From assembly GCA_018817125.1 (NCBI GenBank), contig JAHIUN010000002.1:62001-126000 (forward strand): a DNA stretch of 64,000 bases, written 5' to 3'. The first letter of the stretch is position 1. Every line of letters starts with the position of its first letter. Position numbers and translations under genes: made by a program. The DNA comes from Patescibacteria group bacterium. GTDB lineage: Bacteria > Patescibacteriota > Gracilibacteria > UM-FILTER-43-11. Shown piece after piece: positions 7,135 through 16,900 of the stretch. The notes under the pieces are model-generated. The model did not search any database, was not told the origin of the DNA, and saw nothing but the letters and a program-made list of their open reading frames with translations.

Positions 7135-8520
7135 CCTGTTTTTCAGATAATCCTTCAGCTCCGCAATTTTTACCCGGTCCTGCTGCATCGAATCCCGGTC
7201 ACGCACTGTAACAGACTGATCCTCAAGTGTGTCAAAATCAACCGTGATGGCAAAAGGAGTACCTATTTCATCCTGCCGGCGATAGCGTTTGCCGATACTG
7301 CCGGTTATATCAAAATCAAGTGCGAATTCATCTTTTAGCACATCAAACACCGCATCCGCTTTTTTAAGCAGTTCCGGTTTTTTCATTAAGGGCAGAATGG
7401 CTGCTTTATAAGGAGCAACATTCGGTTTAAAACGAAGGACGGTCCGGACTTCTTTATTCCCTTTGGCGTCTTCAACTTCTTCTTCGTCATAAGCACTCAA
7501 AAGCACCATTAAAATAGTTCGGCTAAGTCCAAAAGTAGGTTCCAGTACATGCGGGATGAATTTTTCATTTGTTTCAGGGTCCAGATAGCTCATGTCCTGG
7601 CCACTGGCTTCCTGATGTTTTTTCAGGTCAAAATCGGTACGGTAAGCCAGACCGTAAAGCTCTTTCCAGCCAAACGGTGTCTCGTATTCGATATCGATGG
7701 TGCGTTTGGAATAATGAGACAGTTCATCTTCGGTATGTTCCCGCACACGGGTTTTTTCCTTGCGGATGCCGATGAGCTCAAGCCATTTTTTCATTTCCTT
7801 CACCCAGTAGTCAAACTGCTTCTCCCATTGGTCTTCTTTAATAAAATATTCAAATTCCATCAGTTCGAATTCCAGAGTGCGGAAGATGAAGTTGCCGGGT
7901 GTGATCTCGTTTCGGAAGGCCTTACCCATGGCGGCGATGCCAAAAGGCACCCGTTTGCGGCTGCTGTTGAGAATGTTTTTAAAATTCACAAACATGCCCT
8001 GGGCGATCTCGCCACGCAGGTAAACCGGTTCACTGTTAGCGGTTGTCGGACCGATGGAAGTTTGGAAAAGAAGGTTGAATTTTCGGACTTCTGTGAAGTT
8101 TTTTGCCCCGCATCCAGGACAGCGGATATTGTTTTCGTCGATGAGTTTTTTTAAGTCCTCCAGGCTTAATCCTTCCACTTTTACATCTTTTAAAGCATCT
8201 TCTATCAAATGATCTGCGCGGAAACGTTTTTTACAGTCTTTACAGTCGATCTGAGCATCGTTAAAGCAATCCACATGCCCGGACGCCTGCCATACTTTGG
8301 GATTCATCAGGATGGCCGGGTCTATTCCCATCATATCTTTACGGCTTTGTACAAAAAACTTCCACCATGCCTGGAAAATATTGTTTTTAAGCTCTGTACC
8401 TAAAGGTCCCAGATCCCAGGTGTTGGCCAGGCCGCCGTAGATCTCTGAACCGGGAAATACAAATCCGCGGCGTTTACATAAGGATACGACTTTTTCCATC
8501 AGACCGTTTGTTTCAGACAT
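7129..8520 (-). CDS. glyS: Glycyl-tRNA synthetase, single-chain type
   Basis: Charges tRNA-Gly. It is the alpha2 class II enzyme of archaea, eukaryotes and many bacteria, not the alpha2beta2 form. Visible: SLCKRRGFVFPGSEIYGG near the N-terminus, a Cys4 zinc-like insert (CKDCKKRF ... CPGCGAKNF), motif 2 AMGKAFRNEITPGNF and motif 3 PTFGLSRTILMVLL, followed by the anticodon-binding domain. About 463 residues from the chosen start. The ATG at 8520 (MSETNG...) is preferred because upstream in-frame codons lie in a promoter-leader that is also found before purL, where translation starts at the equivalent point. The TGA stop falls in an inverted-repeat element. Two tRNA-Gly genes lie at 34 kb. Confidence 0.95.
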   Translation of the reverse strand: MSETNGLMEKVVSLCKRRGFVFPGSEIYGGLANTWDLGPLGTELKNNIFQAWWKFFVQSRKDMMGIDPAILMNPKVWQASGHVDCFNDAQIDCKDCKKRFRADHLIEDALKDVKVEGLSLEDLKKLIDENNIRCPGCGAKNFTEVRKFNLLFQTSIGPTTANSEPVYLRGEIAQGMFVNFKNILNSSRKRVPFGIAAMGKAFRNEITPGNFIFRTLEFELMEFEYFIKEDQWEKQFDYWVKEMKKWLELIGIRKEKTRVREHTEDELSHYSKRTIDIEYETPFGWKELYGLAYRTDFDLKKHQEASGQDMSYLDPETNEKFIPHVLEPTFGLSRTILMVLLSAYDEEEVEDAKGNKEVRTVLRFKPNVAPYKAAILPLMKKPELLKKADAVFDVLKDEFALDFDITGSIGKRYRRQDEIGTPFAITVDFDTLEDQSVTVRDRDSMQQDRVKIAELKDYLKNRV

Positions 8521-8686
8521 AATTTGTTGTAATAAATGGGAGTTGTGTGAGTTGCAGGAGTTGTGTGAGCTTTGAGATAACCACGAAAAGTGTGTTTTTC
8601 CCGCAACTCTCACAAATCGCACAATTCTCACCATTCCCACAATAAAAAAGCACAATTATTATAGAGGAATAGTGTGGACGGCTAAA
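8521..8686 (-). promoter_or_regulatory. Promoter and ~131-nt leader of glyS, shared with purL
   Basis: On the minus strand: TTTAGC (8681-8686), a 17-nt spacer, TATAAT (8658-8663), then a leader full of GTTGTG/CACAAC words that can fold on itself (GTGAGAATTGTG against CACAACTCCC). The same sequence, with only a few differences by eye, precedes purL at 62904-63072 in the same orientation to its gene. No T-box signature was found. Confidence 0.75.
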
Positions 8687-8693
8687 GAGAAAA

Positions 8694-8912
8694 TTAGTCT
8701 AAAATCGTTTCAGCTTTATAAAAGCTGTTGAAGAAAAGGGCGTCCAGCCTGTCCCGCATGCTCAGGATTGTTTGTACATCTCCTTCGACTTCCGCCTCAG
8801 TAGATTTAAAAGGGATTGTACAAACGACTTCGGCACCATGGTCACGTAAAATCTGTTCAATACCGCGCGGTTGGTAGATCGGGCTTCGGAAGGTCAGCTT
8901 AAAAGTAGGTAT
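8694..8912 (-). CDS. Small conserved-looking ORF lacking a standard start codon
   Basis: An open frame of 72 codons that translates to a well-composed peptide (TFKLTFRSPIYQPRGIEQI, then RDHGAEVVCTIPFKSTEAEVE, ending in ALFFNSFYKAETILD). It opens after an in-frame TAA and has no ATG, GTG or TTG before residue 47. The position where a start would fit reads ATA CCT ACT, so either an ATG has mutated to ATA or a rare start is used. A TATAAT lies just upstream. It sits 47 nt after the dtd stop on the same strand. The function is unknown; a recent pseudogene is an equal possibility. Confidence 0.45.
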   Translation of the reverse strand: MPTFKLTFRSPIYQPRGIEQILRDHGAEVVCTIPFKSTEAEVEGDVQTILSMRDRLDALFFNSFYKAETILD

Positions 8913-8959
8913 GAGGAGGGAATTAGCAGGGGGTTATTATAGGGAAAATAAGGGAAATA

Positions 8960-9406
8960 TCAATCCGATTTAGACTCCATCATCAGAGTAACCGGCCCGT
9001 CATTCACAAGCTCCACATCCATCATAGCGCCGAACCGGCCTGTAGCTACCGTAAAGCCTTTCTCACAAGCCTTTTTAATAAAGTGGTCATAAAGCCTTTC
9101 CGCCAGTTCTGGTCGTGCGGAGGCCGTAAAATCAGGTCGTCGTCCCTTTTTGGTGGAGCCGTATAAGGTAAACTGGGAAACCACGAGCAAATCGCCCTTC
9201 ACGTCTTCCAGCGATTGATCAAATCCGCTGGTTTCCGACGGAAAAATACGAAGCTGGGTGATCTTATCTACCAGATAATCAGCGTCCTTTTCATCGTCCT
9301 TTTGCCCCACCCCCAAAAGCACCAGAATCCCTTTCTTGATCTCGCCAGCCACCTCACCATCAATGGTCACCTTCGCCCGATTAACCCGTTGAATTAAAGC
9401 TTTCAT
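8960..9406 (-). CDS. dtd: D-aminoacyl-tRNA deacylase
   Basis: Removes D-amino acids (and glycine mischarged on tRNA-Ala) from tRNA, a proofreading step in trans. The 148 residues are the usual length. The N-terminal MKALIQRVNRAKVTIDGE, the catalytic SQFTLYGSTKKGRRPDF and the C-terminal cross-subunit motif NDGPVTLMMESK are all present. It lies upstream of the small start-less frame and of glyS on the same strand, a plausible translation-quality neighbourhood. Confidence 0.96.
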   Translation of the reverse strand: MKALIQRVNRAKVTIDGEVAGEIKKGILVLLGVGQKDDEKDADYLVDKITQLRIFPSETSGFDQSLEDVKGDLLVVSQFTLYGSTKKGRRPDFTASARPELAERLYDHFIKKACEKGFTVATGRFGAMMDVELVNDGPVTLMMESKSD

Positions 9407-9634
9407 AACTAAAAAACGTTATAACGTAGTAACGAAATAACGTTATAACGAAATAAACAAAATATCAAAATATAAATAAGTGAGCCCGGAAGGAAGCGAA
9501 CCTGCGTAACGGAAACCCGAGCGGGTCTTGCGGGCCCCGCGAAGGGAAGTTCGCGAAGCCGAGTGAGCTTTCTGGAGGGCGAAGACACCTGTTTGGAAAG
9601 ACAGAAAACCTTTTTGAAAGGTTTTCTGAATACT
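9407..9634. other. Intergenic: CGAAATAACG words, GC-rich hairpin island, short hairpin
   Basis: No gene seen. 9417-9462 carries the words CGTTATAACG and CGAAATAACG, a family also found at 36890-36982 and 46393-46490. 9480-9590 is sharply GC-richer than its surroundings and self-complementary (GCGAAC at 9494-9499 with GTTCGC at 9549-9554; inner CCCGAGCGGG). 9602-9628 is a perfect hairpin with AGAAAACCTTT arms. Confidence 0.6.
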
Positions 9635-9669
9635 TTAAAACCCCCCGCCTGGGGTGAATAGGCAGGGGG
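9634..9669 (-). terminator. Terminator of the 1161-residue surface protein
   Basis: On the minus strand CCCCCTGCCT pairs with AGGCGGGGGG (9641-9669, one G-U type mismatch) and is followed by TTTT. It lies about 35 nt past the stop of the gene at 9703-13188. Confidence 0.8.
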
Positions 9670-9702
9670 TCATCAACCGTAGATAAGGGAGGGGGTGTGG
9701 TC

Positions 9703-12700
9703 TTAGAATTTCAGAGCTTCTTTTTTCAGAGCCTGGTAACGGCGCTTCTGTATGGCTCCGTAGCCAAGGTAAGCCAGGAGGCTCAGAAGCAGGCTCATCA
9801 GTAAGCCGGAACCGGTTTGGGCTAAGCGGTAGTCAGGGCCGGCAGGGGCGGTTCCGCCCGCGATCATCAGGTAGCTTTCAGCCGGAGAGATATTCTCAAA
9901 TTCATTGACCAGGACGCGGGTCAGGCTTCGGACGACTTGCCCGGCGCTGCCGCTGACCACTTTGGCGCTGAATTGCAGGCTAACGCTTTCGCCCGGGCGC
10001 ATAATGGCTCGGCTGAAGTGGAGTTCACGGCCATCGTCGCGTCCGCCACCGGTGTTTATCACATCCAGTTCAGCGGCGTAGCTGTGGGCGATCAGTAAGT
10101 TAGTCAGGTCAATATCACTTACGTTCTGCAGGGTCACGGTATAATTCACCGTTTCACCGATGCGGGCTTCCGCGCGGTCCGCACTGACCTGGATAGAAAG
10201 GACATCGGAATCGTTGCCGGAATCTTTGCCCACCGGTTTGATCACCGCGGCCGGGATCTGACCGGCATAGATATAGGTAACAAACTGTTCGCCTTTGGTC
10301 ACATAAGTCAGGCCGTCCTGAGAAATGGGCAGAGTGGATTCATAATCCACCACTTCCACGCCGTCAAAAGCGGGGTTTGAGTTTTGGCCGTTTTCATGGA
10401 CCAGGACGCTGTAGCTGAATTCCACCGTCTCACCGGCTTTGATTTTTTCAATGATAAGGTTGCCGTTAGTGAGTTTAGCCCCTTGAATATCTTCGATCTC
10501 ATTCGCGGTCATATCACTGTCGCCGGTATCGAAGAAAGGATTGAATTTTACATTTTTAGCGGAAACGTCATTGTCGTTGGTGATCCGCACTTTGGTATAC
10601 AGGCGGGTACTCTTGTTTTCGGGTACTACCACCGCCAAATCATGAGAGCTGGCGTCGCGGTAATCCACGCCGTTTAAGGAAATGAGTTTTTCGACCAGGA
10701 GCTCCATATCACCCAGCATCATAATCATTCCGCCTCCTCCACCGCCACCACCGCCGCAATTTACAGTACAACCGGAGTTGTTATTACCGCTCTGAGGTCC
10801 GGCAACCGTAACCGTAACACTAGCGGTCGCTGTCTGACCATTGCTGTCTAATATGTTTACAGTATTAATCACGGCAGAATTCTGATTATTCGGAATGCCC
10901 GCGTTAACCGCCTGGACACGATAGATAATCTGTACAGAGCTATTCGCATTTGGCAGGTTAATGTTCATGCCACCGGCATTGGTGATTAAACCGAGTCCGC
11001 ATTGACCGTTATTAGCAGCGGTACAACCGGCACTGTTCGGTATCAGGCTGAGCTGTCCGCCGTTGTTGCCGGTTAAAGCATTGGCGCCGCTGATCGTATC
11101 CACCACATCCACGTTCACTGCGGTATTCAGATTGTCGGAACGGGCGATCATGATGGTGTACTGCGCATATTCTCCATTCTGGCGGGTCGCAAAGTCGACG
11201 GCTTTGGAAACCGTGACGACCGGGTTATTGACCGCTGTGTAATTAACATTATAGGTAATTTGCCCATTAATATTCAGGCTCTGTGCAAAAGGAACTGCCA
11301 GTGCCACGCCGTTTCCATCGGTTACATTCGTCAGCTGAAAACCGGCAGGAGCAGTAATGGTGCCCAGCGTGTAAGCGCCGGCTGGAGCGCTGGCGTTGTC
11401 GTACACGGCCTGATTGACGGAAACCGTCACTGGGCCGGGCAGGATCAATTCCACCGTTCCCACGGCACCGTTCTGATTCACGGTCACACGGCCGGTAGTG
11501 GGCTGGATTTTGGTATAAGCTAAGTCGAACTCCACGACATCCCCTTGGTTCACAATGCTATCACTAGCGCTGATCAGGGTTATAGCAGGGTTATAATCGG
11601 CTCCGCCGATATTGACGGAACGGGCGTTGACAGAATACTGGCCGGAACGCTGACTTCCCTGATTGAAGCTGTCATTAAGGGGGCCATGTACAATCGTGCC
11701 GTTTCTTAAAATGTCATAATCGGCTGAACTAAAGGCATTACCCTGATCATCTTTCACATTCACGATGACCTGGCCATACACGCCTGTTGAGGTGTAAGTG
11801 CCTGTGTATTGGTAGATTTCTCCTGCAGTCAGACTATTGGCAGGAATAACAATGTCAGCGGGTGTGTTGTAATTCATTTCTGTCTCAAAAGAGATCACAT
11901 TCTCTTCCGCAGCATTCACCAGGTAAGGAGTGGCAGGGATGTAATCGCCCGCATTGGAAGGCTTGCCGATGGGTTGACCGTTGATGCGGACACCGCCGGC
12001 AATCGGCTGAGTTGTTACTTGGATGCCAGCCAGTTCATCGACCACCGTTTCTTCAACATACATAATGGTAAAGGCGATCGTATTGCCAGCTTCTAAATCT
12101 TGAGGATTAAGACTGATAATAGTCCGGGCAGAATACCCCGGTGTCAGTTCAGCAGAAATACCATAGATTCCTTCCGGAACATTCAAAAGCGTGCGGTCAG
12201 CTATACCGTTGGCGTGAAAAACAGTACATGAATTAACATCGTTCACATCGGTACAGCTGTTGATTTCCCAGTCACCGTCATTGATGGTTTCATAATCCTG
12301 GTTGACCAGGCGGACGACGACCGTACCAGTGCCGGGGACGGTGGTGTAATTCCCCACGACTGTTTCTTCCAGATTATCCGGCCCGAGATCGAATTCCACA
12401 TCGGCCGGCGTGATATATTCATCGCTGATGTCTTTAAAGGTCACCACGTAATCACCGAAATCCAGGTTGGTGCTTAAATTGCCGGACCGTTCAGGAATAA
12501 CCACGGCACCTGTCACATTGTTCAGCACTTCATAGCGTCCTTCAGCAGGGCTGACAAAGACGTTCAAAATACCCTGGTCGGCACTTTCGATAAATTCATA
12601 ATTCCCCACGACTGTTTCTTCCAGATTATCCGGCCCGAGATCGAATTCCACATCACCCGGAGTGATGTACTCATCACTGATATCTTTAAAGGTCACCACG

Positions 12701-13188
12701 TAATCACCGAAATCCAGGTTGGTGCTTAAATTGCCGGACCGTTCAGGAATAACCACGGCACCTGTCACATTGTTCAGCACTTCATAACGGCCTTCAGCCG
12801 GGCTGACAAAGACGTTCAGAATCCCTTCTGTAACAGGATTCAAATCTTCATAAGTACCGATAATGGAAACCTCTCCACCAGCAGGCAGTCGGAACGGTTC
12901 ATCCGCGGGCGGAGCATAGCCATCGACCACATCCTGATATTGGATCAGGTAATCACCCGCGTCCAGGGTAGTGGAAAGATTTCCGGAACGCATGGAAATA
13001 ACAGTTTCGCCTGTTACATCATTGAGCACCTGATAGGTGCCTTCCGGCGGATTCACAAAGATATTGAGGACGCCCTTACTGGCATCATCGGCCACAGCGT
13101 TCAGCGGAGACAGCATGCCTGTCAGCATGATGAGGGTCGCCACTTTCGCGGTTAATTTACGTAAGGTGTTTGAAATGGTGGATTTCAT
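9703..13188 (-). CDS. Giant surface protein with LAQTG anchor (1161 aa)
   Basis: A secreted protein: signal peptide (1-34), then three repeats of about 80 residues with the core RYEVLNNVTGAVVIPERSGN (about 38-280; copies 2 and 3 are nearly identical in DNA), several beta-sandwich modules, a DUF11-like domain (NPVVTVSKAVDFATRQNG region), a Cys-flanked poly-Gly hinge (about 808-818), two further DUF11-like modules shared with the neighbour gene, and the C-terminal LAQTG (about 1120) followed by a hydrophobic helix and a basic tail. That last arrangement is a sortase-type sorting signal, so wall anchoring is likely; no sortase lies in the window. It is probably a paracrystalline or adhesive surface component. 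It has its own promoter, a hairpin leader and a terminator. Confidence 0.88.
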   Translation of the reverse strand: MKSTISNTLRKLTAKVATLIMLTGMLSPLNAVADDASKGVLNIFVNPPEGTYQVLNDVTGETVISMRSGNLSTTLDAGDYLIQYQDVVDGYAPPADEPFRLPAGGEVSIIGTYEDLNPVTEGILNVFVSPAEGRYEVLNNVTGAVVIPERSGNLSTNLDFGDYVVTFKDISDEYITPGDVEFDLGPDNLEETVVGNYEFIESADQGILNVFVSPAEGRYEVLNNVTGAVVIPERSGNLSTNLDFGDYVVTFKDISDEYITPADVEFDLGPDNLEETVVGNYTTVPGTGTVVVRLVNQDYETINDGDWEINSCTDVNDVNSCTVFHANGIADRTLLNVPEGIYGISAELTPGYSARTIISLNPQDLEAGNTIAFTIMYVEETVVDELAGIQVTTQPIAGGVRINGQPIGKPSNAGDYIPATPYLVNAAEENVISFETEMNYNTPADIVIPANSLTAGEIYQYTGTYTSTGVYGQVIVNVKDDQGNAFSSADYDILRNGTIVHGPLNDSFNQGSQRSGQYSVNARSVNIGGADYNPAITLISASDSIVNQGDVVEFDLAYTKIQPTTGRVTVNQNGAVGTVELILPGPVTVSVNQAVYDNASAPAGAYTLGTITAPAGFQLTNVTDGNGVALAVPFAQSLNINGQITYNVNYTAVNNPVVTVSKAVDFATRQNGEYAQYTIMIARSDNLNTAVNVDVVDTISGANALTGNNGGQLSLIPNSAGCTAANNGQCGLGLITNAGGMNINLPNANSSVQIIYRVQAVNAGIPNNQNSAVINTVNILDSNGQTATASVTVTVAGPQSGNNNSGCTVNCGGGGGGGGGMIMMLGDMELLVEKLISLNGVDYRDASSHDLAVVVPENKSTRLYTKVRITNDNDVSAKNVKFNPFFDTGDSDMTANEIEDIQGAKLTNGNLIIEKIKAGETVEFSYSVLVHENGQNSNPAFDGVEVVDYESTLPISQDGLTYVTKGEQFVTYIYAGQIPAAVIKPVGKDSGNDSDVLSIQVSADRAEARIGETVNYTVTLQNVSDIDLTNLLIAHSYAAELDVINTGGGRDDGRELHFSRAIMRPGESVSLQFSAKVVSGSAGQVVRSLTRVLVNEFENISPAESYLMIAGGTAPAGPDYRLAQTGSGLLMSLLLSLLAYLGYGAIQKRRYQALKKEALKF

Positions 13189-13234
13189 GGTGGTGAAATA
13201 AGGTAATAAGGTGGTTGTAAATAATAATTGATAT

Positions 13235-13304
13235 AAAAAAGCAGACCAAAAGGTTGATTTTTCAGTTTGCTTTTTATTTTTGATTTATGGCTTTTTCAAG
13301 CCAT
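13235..13304 (-). promoter_or_regulatory. 5' leader hairpins of the 1161-aa surface gene
   Basis: The leader (about 154 nt) holds a hairpin with arms AAAAAGCAAAC/GTCTGCTTTTT (13236-13246 with 13265-13275), followed by a T-run on the transcript, and an upstream hairpin ATGGCTT/AAGCCAT (13287-13304). The larger surface gene has the same kind of hairpin at 19776-19814, so the structure appears conserved. An attenuator or an mRNA-stabilising stem are both possible. Confidence 0.5.
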
Positions 13305-13349
13305 TTTTCCTATATGTTAGCGCATTTGAGAGCGGGCATATTGGAGATT

Positions 13350-13377
13350 ATTATAACAAAAATAAATAGTTTGTCAA
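13350..13377 (-). promoter_or_regulatory. Sigma70-type promoter of the 1161-aa surface gene
   Basis: Minus strand TTGACA (13372-13377), a 16-nt spacer and TATAAT (13350-13355): consensus in both boxes. Transcription would start near 13342. Confidence 0.85.
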
Positions 13378-13422
13378 GCATTTGTGTAAAAAAAGTTTCT
13401 ATTTAAAAACTTTTCCTTAAAC

Positions 13423-13829
13423 CCCGCCCAATAACCATTGTGAGCAATTCTGATGTTTTTTTGTTTTTTGTGACCCCCTCCCCGATTGCATCGGGGCTCC
13501 CCCTCACCTGAGGGGGAGATTGTTTGTTATTTTTTTTCAGGCTCGCAGTGCGAATACAGCACAGACCTTTTGAATGTACTGCAGAAGTTAAAAGGCAAAA
13601 GGGGGTCTGGGGGGCAGCGGCCGTGTACAACGATGATATTCTGCACTACGATGATTAACTGGCTCGCGGACCCCCAGGGCTTTTGCTACTTTTGGTCACA
13701 AAAGTAGAAAGAAAAAAGCAATACAGAAAAAAAGACCGTCGGCGCCGTTAGGCGACGGAAAGGACGGCAAAAAGATGTGAGATGAAGGGTCAGAATTTGC
13801 CGTATACCGGAGAATGGTTATTGGGCGGG
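13423..13829. mobile_element. 407-bp region bounded by 17-bp inverted repeats (MITE-like)
   Basis: CCCGCCCAATAACCATT (13423-13439) is exactly inverted at 13813-13829, and the match continues imperfectly inwards (GCAATTCTGA against the inverse of TCAGAATTTGC). The interior has hairpins (CCCCGATTGCATCGGGG; CTCCCCCTCACCTGAGGGGGAG; GCCGTTAGGCGACGG) but no convincing gene; a 75-codon open frame here has a composition unlike neighbouring proteins. No clear target duplication flanks it. Confidence 0.5.
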
Positions 13830-13852
13830 ACAAGCTAAAAATTATTAATAAA

Positions 13853-13879
13853 GCCCCCCCGATGTAACATCGGGGGGGC
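13853..13879 (-). terminator. Terminator of the 1941-residue surface protein
   Basis: A perfect stem GCCCCCCCGATG/CATCGGGGGGGC, followed on the minus strand by TTTATTAATAATTTTT. It lies about 30 nt past the stop at 13911. Confidence 0.85.
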
Positions 13880-13910
13880 CATCAACCACCAGTAAAACAA
13901 AATCTTTCTC

Positions 13911-16900
13911 CTAGAGGCTCTGCAGTGCGAACCTCTTTCCGCGAACGTAACGTCCATGGCGGATACCGATGCGGGATAAATAGGTCAGTCCGGTAATCAG
14001 TATAAGTACGATCATCCATCCCATCGGACCGGTCTGAGCCAGTTCGAACCCACGGCCGGGTTCTACCGTTGTAGAAGGACCAGCTATGATATAGATCAGG
14101 CTTTCATACGGTACCAAGCCCTCATATTGGCTCACGAGAGCACGGGTAAGGTTGTGCACAGTCGTGCTAACTGGCGCGCCGGCTTTTACCCTCAGGCTGA
14201 AATTCAAAGTCAGGGTTTCACCTGGGCGGAGCAGAGCCCGTTTCCAGGCCAGCGACCTTCCGTCATCACTTGCACCCATGGCACTAGTAACCTCAAAGGC
14301 ATTACTATCGTAATCATGGTTTACAAACAGATTGGTCAGGTCAATATCCGTTTTGTTGATCAGTGTCGCTGTAAAGTTTATAACGTCTCCCACAGCGGCT
14401 TCAACGCGGTCAGCGCGGACTTTAATATCTAAAACCGGGGAATCTCCTATAGACGGGATCGGGTCATAACCCTCGATATCGTTCACATTTGCCGGGATAC
14501 GGCCACCATAGATATACGTCTGGATCTTATCGCCGATACCGAGATAGGTCAGACCATCCTGCATACGGGGCAGTCTGCTGCCAAAACTGGTCAGTTCCAG
14601 ACCGTCGATAGCAGGATTAGGGTTACTGCCGTCTTCACGCACAAGCACATTATAAGTAAAGGTATACGTTTCACCCACTTTAACGCGATCCACGATCATT
14701 AATTTGCCGTTATTATCCCAGCGGGCGCCTATCAGATCATTCACGTTTTCGGCGGTCAGGTCGCTTTTGCCTTCATCGAAGAAATGGTCGAATTTGATGT
14801 CGGCGGCCGAGACCTGGCCAAGGTTTTTAATGGTCACTTTATAGAATAGGCGGGTGCTCTTGTTTTCGGGAACCACCATCGCCAGAGGTTTTACATTGGC
14901 ATTCTGATAGTTCACACCGTCTTTCGAAACGAGTTTTTCGATTTCCAGTTTCATATCGCCTTTCTTCACTGCGTAACTGCCTCCTCCTCCGCCTCCGCCA
15001 GGAGTGCCGGGATCAACGATCACCGTCTGGGCAGGAACACTCACCACCGCCTGAGCGGTGATCGGGCTGGCCAGACCAGGATAGGTCACAGACGCGGTAT
15101 TGATCATGCTGGTGCCCACGGCCGGGTTGTAACCCGGACCAGATACGCCGGACATCAGGCGATAGGTAATGGTAGCGGTGCTGCCCACGTTATCCAGAGC
15201 GACTTCAATCGCTTCTTCCTCCAGATTCGGGTCAGGATTGCCGGTAGTAGCGCCGGTGCAGACCACGCCGCTGCAGGTTGTGTCGCTAGGGCCGCCGGGA
15301 ACAACGACCATCACACCACCCTGAGTGCCGTTTACACGGCCGGTGTTAGTAATGGTGTCACGCACCGTGGCGGTAATAGAACCGGGGATTGTCATGTTGG
15401 TGCGGGCCACCGTGATGGTGTAATCCACCCACTGGCCGTCTCCGGTCACCTGAACTGGATTCACGGTTTTAGTCACCGTTAATTCCGGCGGGATCACCGT
15501 GACGGACGCGCTGGCGGTGTTATCAGCCGGGTTCGCGTCCACTTCTGCTGAAGTGATCGTCGCGGTATTGTTGATAATATCTCCATTCGGGAGCCCCATG
15601 GCCACCACACCGGTATAGGTTACGGTCAGGCCGGTGATACCGGGAGCTAAATCGTTCAGTACACAAGTGATCTGCGTGCCGTTATCGGTACAGCCGGGGT
15701 CATTTAAAGTAATGTTGGTAAGCCGGGTCTCATCGTAATTATCCACAATCGTTACATTGGTCGCATTGCCGGCAGCCAGTGCGCCGTCGTTGCCATACCT
15801 TAGTGTGTAAGTCAGTGTTTGGCCGGGTTCGGTGGTAGCCGCGTTCACGCTCTTAGCGAGCGTCAGGTCAGGATTGCTGACTACATAATCGATGCGGTAT
15901 TCAACCGTGTCATCCTGCACAGCGATGGTATCGCTGGCGCTTTCCAGAACAATAACAGGAGCGTAGGTCGTTCCGCCAACGGTCACATTGCGGGCCGCAA
16001 GCGTGTACGCACCTGCCGGCTGGAGCAGTTGGTCGAAATCAGCCGTCTGGAACACGTAAGCAAGGTTAGTATTGTATAAAATATCGTAATCACCGGGGTT
16101 ACCAAAGGCGCCGCCCAAACCGTCTTCCAGGGTAACAATGACTTCTCCGGTAACGGCAGAAGCGGTGTAGTCGATACGGTATTCGATGACTTCATCCTGA
16201 ACATCCAGCGTGTTATCGGCGCTTTCCAGAGTAACAGCAGGGGCATAGGTAGTGCCGCCGACCGTTACCGGGCGGGCTGCCACAGTATATACACCAGCCG
16301 GTTCACCGGTCTGGTCAAAGTCGGCTATTAAGCCCGCATGGGCCATGGCGCCGTCCAGTAAAATATCAAAGTCACCCGGATTGCCGAACGCGCCGCCTAA
16401 GCCATCTTCCACCGTTACGACCACACGGCCGGTAACAGGAGGAGCGAGGTAATCAATGCGGTATTCAACCGTGTCGTCTTGTACAGCAATGGTATCGCTG
16501 GCGCTTTCCAGCACAACGGTAGGCGTGTAAATGGTACCGCCCACGGTCACATTGCGGGCCGTTACCGTGTAGGTTCCGGCAGGCTGGTCGGCTAAATTTA
16601 CATCATCGGTCTCTCCTACATAAGTAAGAGCGCCGTTCCATTCAATATCAAAATCGCCGGGATCAAAACTGTTGCCGGCTCCGTCTTCCAGGGTCACCAC
16701 CACATTGCCGGTTACCGCAACAGCGGTATAGTCTACACGATATTCCACTACGTCGTTTTGTGCCACGATGGTATCACTGGCGCTTTCCAGGGTAACAGCA
16801 GGGGCGTAGGTGATGCCGCCGATAGTCACAGGCCGCGCGGCAATGGTATAGGTGCCGACTGGCTGGTCGGTATAGTTAACATCAAGCGTCTCGGTGTAGG

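Noticed and set aside
7549-8154. 201-codon frame opposite glyS
   Set aside because: Shadow of a well-conserved synthetase gene, without any motif.
8521-8655. N-terminal extension of GlyRS starting at 8655
   Set aside because: The extension is the translated leader that is shared with purL, and it has a -10 box at 8658-8663 immediately upstream.
8521-8660. T-box or glycine riboswitch in the glyS leader
   Set aside because: No T-box consensus near the gene and no tandem glycine aptamer motifs are visible.
13403-13630. 75-codon frame in the gap between the giant surface genes
   Set aside because: It consists of hairpin and repeat sequence inside the inverted-repeat unit, with no start signal and an unnatural composition.
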